A DNA stretch of 64,000 bases from Oleiagrimonas sp963821885 (GTDB lineage: Bacteria; Pseudomonadota; Gammaproteobacteria; Xanthomonadales; Rhodanobacteraceae): contig CAWGFN010000001.1 in assembly GCA_963821885.1 (NCBI GenBank), forward strand, positions 248,001-312,000. Direction: 5' to 3'. The notes below the pieces were generated by a model. The model was not told where the DNA came from, made no database searches, and worked only from the letters and a program-made list of their open reading frames with translations. Below are positions 55,975 through 64,000 of this stretch, piece after piece. The number at the start of each line of letters is the position of its first letter. Position 1 is the stretch's first letter. Both the position numbers and the translations under genes were made by a program.

Positions 55975-56864
55975 GCGATGCGACGCCAGAGGCGCCAGCG
56001 GTGCCGGCGCAGGTAGCGCACCCGCTCGCCGCTGGCAAAGCTCAGCGTCAGCTCGCCGTGCCGACGCAGCGCCGCCGCCAGCCGCGGCACGTGGACGGCG
56101 GCATCGAAGCCGCTTTCCAGGTCCAGCAGCGCATCGCCGCTGCCCTGTCCGGGATCGAAATCCCCGGGCGCGAACGCCTCGACCTTCGCCTGCGCGGCCA
56201 GCGTGCGGGCCAGCGGGTCGCGGCTGTACAGCGACGCCACGTCCGCGGTGACCCAGGCCGGCAGGCGTCCCCCACCCCACAGCCACAGGCCGTTCACCGG
56301 CATCTGGCCGCGCGCGCGGCGCTCGGCGTTGACCGGGTTCTGGTGCAGCAGGATCTGCGTCTCGTTGAACAGGCTGCGCCAGGTCGCCTGCGCCTTGCCC
56401 TGCGGCAGGTGCGCCAGCAGGTCGTCGCCCAGCACCTGGTCGGGCGAGGCGAAGGCCGGCGGCTGCGCGTCGCGCGGCAGGCGCACGTGCCAGCGCGCGG
56501 GCGTGCTGGTTTCCAGCAGGAAGCCGAGGTCGCCGAACAGCGGCCGCAGCGGCCGGGCCAGCGCGTCGGCCTCCTCCGCGGTCAGGTCCAGGGTGCCGCA
56601 GGCGAGCATGCGCGCGCCGGTCATGTCCGGCTGCACGAAGGCCGGCTCGGCGCACAGCCAGGTGTCGTCAGCGGCATCGCCATGCAGGGCCTGGCGCGAC
56701 AGCGCGCCGGCCGGCAGCGGCCCCGAGGGCCAGCGGAAATGCGCGGTCAGCGCGGCGAGGTAGCCGTGCGGCGCATCGTCCAGGCGGTCGCCGCGCACCA
56801 GCCACGCGCGCAGCGCCGGTTCATGACCGCAGCGGGCGAACGTGGGCAGCAGCACGTGCAGCAT
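55971..56864 (-). CDS. Conserved protein of unknown function upstream of recJ
   Basis: 297 aa, soluble. It begins MLHVLLPTFARCGHEPALRA and contains FGDLGFLLETSTPARWHVRL and NPVNAERRARGQMPVNGLWLWG. This family sits next to recJ in Xanthomonas relatives and is often labelled as cofactor-independent phosphoglycerate mutase-related, but I see no mutase metal motifs, so I do not adopt that name. It is translationally coupled to recJ. Confidence 0.75.
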   Translation of the reverse strand: MLHVLLPTFARCGHEPALRAWLVRGDRLDDAPHGYLAALTAHFRWPSGPLPAGALSRQALHGDAADDTWLCAEPAFVQPDMTGARMLACGTLDLTAEEADALARPLRPLFGDLGFLLETSTPARWHVRLPRDAQPPAFASPDQVLGDDLLAHLPQGKAQATWRSLFNETQILLHQNPVNAERRARGQMPVNGLWLWGGGRLPAWVTADVASLYSRDPLARTLAAQAKVEAFAPGDFDPGQGSGDALLDLESGFDAAVHVPRLAAALRRHGELTLSFASGERVRYLRRHRWRLWRRIA

Positions 56865-56907
56865 GACGTCAGCGGTGTCCCGGGTGGTGGCGTGGACCCA
56901 TCATGCC

Positions 56908-58815
56908 TCAGGCGTCCTCGGCCGACAGGGCCTCGATCTGCTCGTGCAGCTCCAGCCACTGGGTTTCCAGGTCGTCGTGCTCGGCGCGCAGCTCGCCCTG
57001 CTGGCGACCCAGGTCGGCGGCCTCGCGCGGCCGATCGGTGTACAGCGCGGGGTCGGCCAGGCGGGTTTCCAGCGCGGCCAGTTCGGTGTCGATGGCCTGC
57101 ATGCGCTTTTCCACGCGCTGCACCTCGCGGGTCAGCGGGCGCATCCGCTCGCGCCGTTGCGCGGCGGCGCGGCGGCGGTCCTTTGCCGAGGGCGCCGCGT
57201 CCGACGATGCCGACCGCTCGGCGCTGGCCTCGCGGCTGCGCAGCCAGCGGGCGTAATCGTCCAGGTCGCCGTCGAAGGCCTGCACGCCGCCGTCGCCGAC
57301 GCGCCAGAAGCGGTCGCTGACCAGGCCCAGCAGGTGGCGATCGTGCGAGACCAGCACCAGCGCGCCCTCGTAGTCCTCCAGCGCGTCGACCAGGGCCTCG
57401 CGCATGTCCAGATCCAGATGGTTGGTCGGCTCGTCCAGCAGCAGCAGGTTGGGCTTGTCCCAGGCGATCAGCGCCAGCGCCAGGCGCGCGCGCTCGCCGC
57501 CGGAGAAGCCGTCCACCGGCTCGAAGGCGCGGTCGCCGGCGAACTGCCACTGCCCCAGCCAGTCGCGCAGGACCTGCTGCGCCACGCCCGGCGCGCGCTC
57601 GGCCAGGTGCTCGAACGGACTGGCGCCGGCGCGCAGGCTTTCCACCGTGTGCTGGGCGAAGTAGCCGATGCGCAGGTCCTTGTGCGCGCTGCGCTCACCA
57701 TCCAGCACGGGCAGCTCGCCGACCAGGGTCTTGACCAGGGTCGACTTGCCGGCGCCGTTGACGCCGAGCAGGCCGAGGCGGTCGCCGGCCTCCAGGCGCA
57801 GCGTGACGTCGCCGAGGATGCGCGTGGCCGCGCCGCCGTCCGCGGCGCGGTAGCCGAGGTCGGCGTGGTCCAGGCCCAGCATCGAGGTCGGCAGGCGGCC
57901 GGGTTCGGGAAAGCGGAAGTGGAACGGCCGCTCGGCGCGCACCGCCTCGGTGCCGGCCAGCTTCTCCAGGCGCTTGACCCGCGACTGCGCCTGCTTGGCC
58001 TTGCTGGCCTTGGCGCGGAAGCGGTCGACGAAGGCCTGCAGGTGCGCGCGCTCGGCCTGCTCCTTGTCGTGCGCGATCTGTTGCTGGCGCAGCTGTTCGG
58101 CGCGCTGGCGCTCGAAGGCGCTGTAGTTGCCGCTGTACAGCCGGCCGGTCCCCGCATGCAGGTGCAGCACGTGCGAGACCACGCCATCGAGGAATTCGCG
58201 GTCGTGCGAGATCACCAGCAGCGTACCCGGGTAGCGGCGCAGCCAGGCTTCCAGCCACAGCACGGCGTCAAGATCGAGATGGTTGGTCGGCTCGTCCAGC
58301 AGCAGCAGGTCGGATGGCGCCATCAGCGCCCGCGCCAGGTTCAGGCGCACCCGCCAGCCGCCGGAAAAGGACGCCACGGGCCGGTCGTGGGTGTCGGGCG
58401 CGAACCCCAGGCCGTGCATCAGGCGCCCGGCGCGGGCGCGGCCGTCGTAGCCGTTCATGGCCTCGATGCGCTGATGCGCGGCGGCCATGCCGGCGGCATC
58501 GCCCGCGGCCTGCGCGGCGGCCTCGTCGGCCAGCGCCGCGGCCAGTTCGGTGTCGCCGCCGAGGACGTAGTCGATGGCCGGGTCGGGCAAGGCCGGGGTT
58601 TCCTGCGCCACCGAGGCCATGCGCACGCCCGTCGGCAGGTCCAGGGCGCCGGCGTCGCCGTCCAGCTCGCCGCGCACGGCGGCGAACAGGCTGGACTTGC
58701 CGCAGCCGTTGCGCCCGACCACGCCGACCTTCCAGCCGGCATGCAGGGTCAGGTCCAGGCCGTCCAGCAGCGGCCGGGGGCCGCGCCGCAGGGCGAAGTC
58801 ACGAAAGGCGATCAT
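56908..58815 (-). CDS. ABC-F family ATPase (YheS-like)
   Basis: 635 aa with two ATPase domains and no membrane spans. Walker A GRNGCGKSS and GVNGAGKST, signatures SFSGGWRVR and GFSGGERAR, Walker B LLLLDEPTNHLDL twice. An inter-domain linker with a charged helix (DKEQAERAHLQAF, KAKQAQSRVKRLEKL) and a C-terminal coiled coil (RMRPLTREVQRVEKRMQAID) follow. ABC-F proteins act on the ribosomal E site. The linker and tail suggest YheS over Uup. It follows greA on the same strand. Confidence 0.9.
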   Translation of the reverse strand: MIAFRDFALRRGPRPLLDGLDLTLHAGWKVGVVGRNGCGKSSLFAAVRGELDGDAGALDLPTGVRMASVAQETPALPDPAIDYVLGGDTELAAALADEAAAQAAGDAAGMAAAHQRIEAMNGYDGRARAGRLMHGLGFAPDTHDRPVASFSGGWRVRLNLARALMAPSDLLLLDEPTNHLDLDAVLWLEAWLRRYPGTLLVISHDREFLDGVVSHVLHLHAGTGRLYSGNYSAFERQRAEQLRQQQIAHDKEQAERAHLQAFVDRFRAKASKAKQAQSRVKRLEKLAGTEAVRAERPFHFRFPEPGRLPTSMLGLDHADLGYRAADGGAATRILGDVTLRLEAGDRLGLLGVNGAGKSTLVKTLVGELPVLDGERSAHKDLRIGYFAQHTVESLRAGASPFEHLAERAPGVAQQVLRDWLGQWQFAGDRAFEPVDGFSGGERARLALALIAWDKPNLLLLDEPTNHLDLDMREALVDALEDYEGALVLVSHDRHLLGLVSDRFWRVGDGGVQAFDGDLDDYARWLRSREASAERSASSDAAPSAKDRRRAAAQRRERMRPLTREVQRVEKRMQAIDTELAALETRLADPALYTDRPREAADLGRQQGELRAEHDDLETQWLELHEQIEALSAEDA

Positions 58816-58846
58816 GGGCCGGGCACGACGGGGAAGACGGGCGTCT

Positions 58847-59319
58847 TCACTCGTAGCTGACGCTGATGATCTCGTAGTTCTTGATGCCCTTGGGCGCCTG
58901 GAACTCGATGCTGTCGCCTTCCATGCGGCCGATCAGCGCACGCGCGATCGGCGAGGTCACGGCGATCAGGTTCAGCTTGATGTCCGCTTCCAGGTCGCCG
59001 ACGATCTGGTAGGTCACGGCCTCGCCGCTTTCCTCGTCCTCGAGCTCGACGATGGCGCCGAACACGATCTTGGCGCCGGCGTTCAGCGTGGCGGTGTCGA
59101 TGACGTGCGCGGTCGACAGCGCTGCCTCCAGCTCCTTGATGCGGCCTTCGATGAAGCTCTGCTGCTCGCGCGCGGCGTGGTACTCGGCGTTTTCCTTCAG
59201 GTCGCCGTGCGCGCGCGCCTCGGCGATGGCCTCGATGATGCGCGGGCGCTCCTTGCCCTTGAGGCGTTCCAGTTCCTTCTTCAGGCGCTCGGCGCCCGGC
59301 TTGGTCATGGGAGCGCGAT

Positions 59320-59323
<4 letters not shown>
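58847..59323 (-). CDS. greA: Transcription elongation factor GreA
   Basis: Rescues backtracked RNA polymerase by stimulating RNA cleavage. 158 aa. The N-terminal coiled coil ends in the acidic tip HGDLKENAEYHAA; the FKBP-like C-domain has VTYQIVGDLEAD and SPIARALIGRMEGD. The ATG at 59323 overlaps the carB stop and has GGAG eight bases upstream; MTKPG at 59308 is another possible start. Confidence 0.96.
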
Positions 59324-62847
<3,524 letters not shown>

Positions 62848-62848
<1 letters not shown>

Positions 62849-63283
62849 TAGAGATATTCCTCGGTGTCTTCGGAGATTCGGGACTCGGGACTCGGGACTC
62901 GGGACTCGGCATTCGAGCTCGACCGCTTCAACGCTTGATGAAGCCGCAGGAGCATTTGCCCTACCCGGTCGCACAAATCGAGGGCAGCGATCCTGGTCTC
63001 TTCCTCGCCCAGGCCCAGTGCTTGCGACAAGCAGCAAGTTGAGTTTGCAGTTCCGCGGACGACCCCGAGGGCCATGGACACGAATCGCGCGTAGTCACGC
63101 GTCGTGCTTCTGGCATTGCCTTCGGCGACGTTGGACGGAACGGAGACGGCCGCTCGCTGCAATTGAGAGCTCAATCCGTAGCGTTCTTCCGCTGGGAAAG
63201 CCGGCAGTGAGCTCGTAGACGTTCTTGACCAGAGACATCGCGACCTGCCAAACCTCGAGATTCTTGAAATGCGACGCGCTCAT
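62848..63283 (-). pseudogene. Four-helix-bundle protein, 23S rRNA IVS/Avd type (frameshifted near 63190)
   Basis: Starts ASHFKNLEVWQVAMSLVKNV from ATG 63283. After TAGFPS the frame shifts by one base (AGCGGAAGAACGC) and resumes as SSQLQRAAVSVPSNVAEGNA, DYARFVSMALGVV and [15 protein letters not shown], the hallmark of the S23/four-helix family. Total about 144 aa. The start overlaps the carA stop (ATGA) and the stop overlaps the carB start (TAATG). Its last residues ([14 protein letters not shown]) are encoded by the GGGACTC repeats. Function unknown; RNA or DNA binding is suspected for relatives. Confidence 0.85.
62876..62914. repeat. GGGACTC tandem array at the 3' end of the four-helix gene
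   Basis: Four to five tandem CGGGACT heptamers (62878-62909). They form one arm of an inverted pair with 63293-63330. Confidence 0.9.
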
Positions 63284-64000
63284 GCGACGCTTCTCCCGAG
63301 TCCCGAGTCCCGAGTCCCCGAGTCCCGCATCAAACCCGCGAACCGTTCAAACAAGTACTCGATGTCATGCGGTCCCGGACTCGCCTCCGGGTGCCCCTGG
63401 AAGCAGAACGCCGGGCGGTCGGTCAGGGCGAAGCCCTGCAGCGAGCCGTCGAACAGCGACTGGTGGGTGACCCGCGCGCTGGCCGGCAGGGTCGCCGGGT
63501 CCACCGCGAAGCCGTGGTTCTGGCTGGTGATCAGCACGCGGCCGTCGTCGAGGTCCTTGACCGGGTGGTTGGCGCCGTGGTGGCCGAACTTCATCTTCAG
63601 CGTCTTCGCGCCGATGGCCTGGGCCATGATCTGGTGGCCCAGGCAGATGCCGAACAGCGGGATCTTCTTGTCCAGCAGCACGCGGGTGGCGGCGATGGCG
63701 TAGTCGCAGGCGGCCGGGTCGCCCGGTCCGTTGGACAGGAACACGCCGTCGGGCTTCATGGCCAGGACATCTTCCACCGGTGTCTGCGCCGGCACCACGG
63801 TGATCGCGCAGCCGCGCTCGGCCAGCAGGCGCAGGATGTTGCGCTTGACGCCGAAATCGTAGGCCACGACCTTGAACCGGCCCTCGGTGGCGTTGAACGC
63901 CTGGCGGTCGAGGTCGTAGACGCCCTCCGACCACGCGTAACGTTCGCCGGTGGTCACTTCCTTCGCCAGGTCCATGCCGTTCAGGCCGGGGAAGGCCCGG
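63280..64000 (-). CDS. carA: Carbamoyl-phosphate synthase small subunit (N-terminus beyond window)
   Basis: C-terminal 240 residues of the glutaminase subunit. Class-I amidotransferase motifs: FLSNGPGDP, nucleophile Cys in GICLGHQIMAQA, and His-Pro-Glu in FCFQGHPEASPGPHD. The usual end is near FERFAGLM; here the protein runs on as [15 protein letters not shown], a tail encoded by the GGGACTC repeat. The stop overlaps the four-helix start. Confidence 0.96.
   Translation of the reverse strand, partial: RAFPGLNGMDLAKEVTTGERYAWSEGVYDLDRQAFNATEGRFKVVAYDFGVKRNILRLLAERGCAITVVPAQTPVEDVLAMKPDGVFLSNGPGDPAACDYAIAATRVLLDKKIPLFGICLGHQIMAQAIGAKTLKMKFGHHGANHPVKDLDDGRVLITSQNHGFAVDPATLPASARVTHQSLFDGSLQGFALTDRPAFCFQGHPEASPGPHDIEYLFERFAGLMRDSGTRDSGLGRSVA
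63293..63330. repeat. AGTCCCG array at the 3' end of carA
   Basis: Four inverted heptamers (GAGTCCCGAGTCCCG) within the last carA codons, complementary to the array at 62876-62914. On the minus strand the GGGAG at its end also supplies the only plausible ribosome site for the four-helix gene. Confidence 0.88.

Noticed and set aside
55971..56864. Phosphoglycerate mutase name for the gene before recJ
   Set aside because: No metal-binding or phosphatase motifs of either mutase family are visible.

Overview
The window is high-GC, tightly packed gammaproteobacterial chromosome. Gene content and order (rne divergent from rluC, nfuA, aguA/aguB, pxpBCA, guaB-guaA, ndk-rlmN-pilF-rodZ, yfgM-bamB-der, carA-carB-greA with a four-helix-bundle gene between carA and carB, and short GGGACTC repeat arrays) point to the Xanthomonadaceae/Lysobacterales. 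I cannot fix the genus from sequence alone. The most informative single site is a near-perfect XerCD dif site at 20694-20721, lying between convergent genes. FtsK-orienting octamers (GGGNAGGG) point toward it from both sides, so the window spans the replication terminus.

Layout. 1-9750 holds rne, rluC, a pterin dehydratase, nfuA, cytochrome c4, and a minus-strand run (BamE-like protein, agmatine deiminase, PEBP protein, N-carbamoylputrescine amidase, TraB protein) that makes putrescine from agmatine, plus a zinc-independent-type ribosomal protein L36 gene. 9850-15520 holds a LysR regulator, a candidate structured RNA, a histidine kinase and response regulator, and a convergent PAS-GGDEF-EAL-REC c-di-GMP protein. 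15740-20580 is a molybdenum hydroxylase locus (XdhC, MocA-like, two-subunit IorAB-type oxidoreductase). dif follows, then pxpA/pxpC/pxpB (5-oxoprolinase), tadA, guaA, guaB and folD.

28100-36730 is an accessory island. It has a REP-associated tyrosine transposase (RAYT) with inverted-repeat ends, a truncated relative, a long frameshifted YD-repeat/fibronectin-III Rhs gene, a separate secreted Rhs-core protein with an AT-rich C-terminal domain followed by a small membrane protein (likely immunity), and an orphan lipoprotein of immunity type. 36870-43800 is cell-envelope and housekeeping material (der, bamB, yfgM, rodZ, pilF, rlmN, ndk). 44000-48400 is a TetR-controlled beta-oxidation operon. 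48640-53610 holds a less familiar cluster: a DUF805 protein, an FAD oxidase fused to a methyltransferase, an exported protein and a GumN/TraB protein. REP-like repeats and a dbpA remnant follow. 54217-64000 is a long minus-strand operon-like run: carA (partial), four-helix protein, carB, greA, ABC-F, a conserved protein, recJ.

A caution applies throughout. At least ten conserved genes are split by single-base shifts: iorB, pxpA, pxpB, pxpC, folD, the fadB-like gene, carB, the four-helix gene, and the large rhs several times. carB also carries a diverged 300-bp internal duplication. Since carB and folD are normally essential or near-essential, most of these are probably assembly or sequencing indels rather than true pseudogenes.
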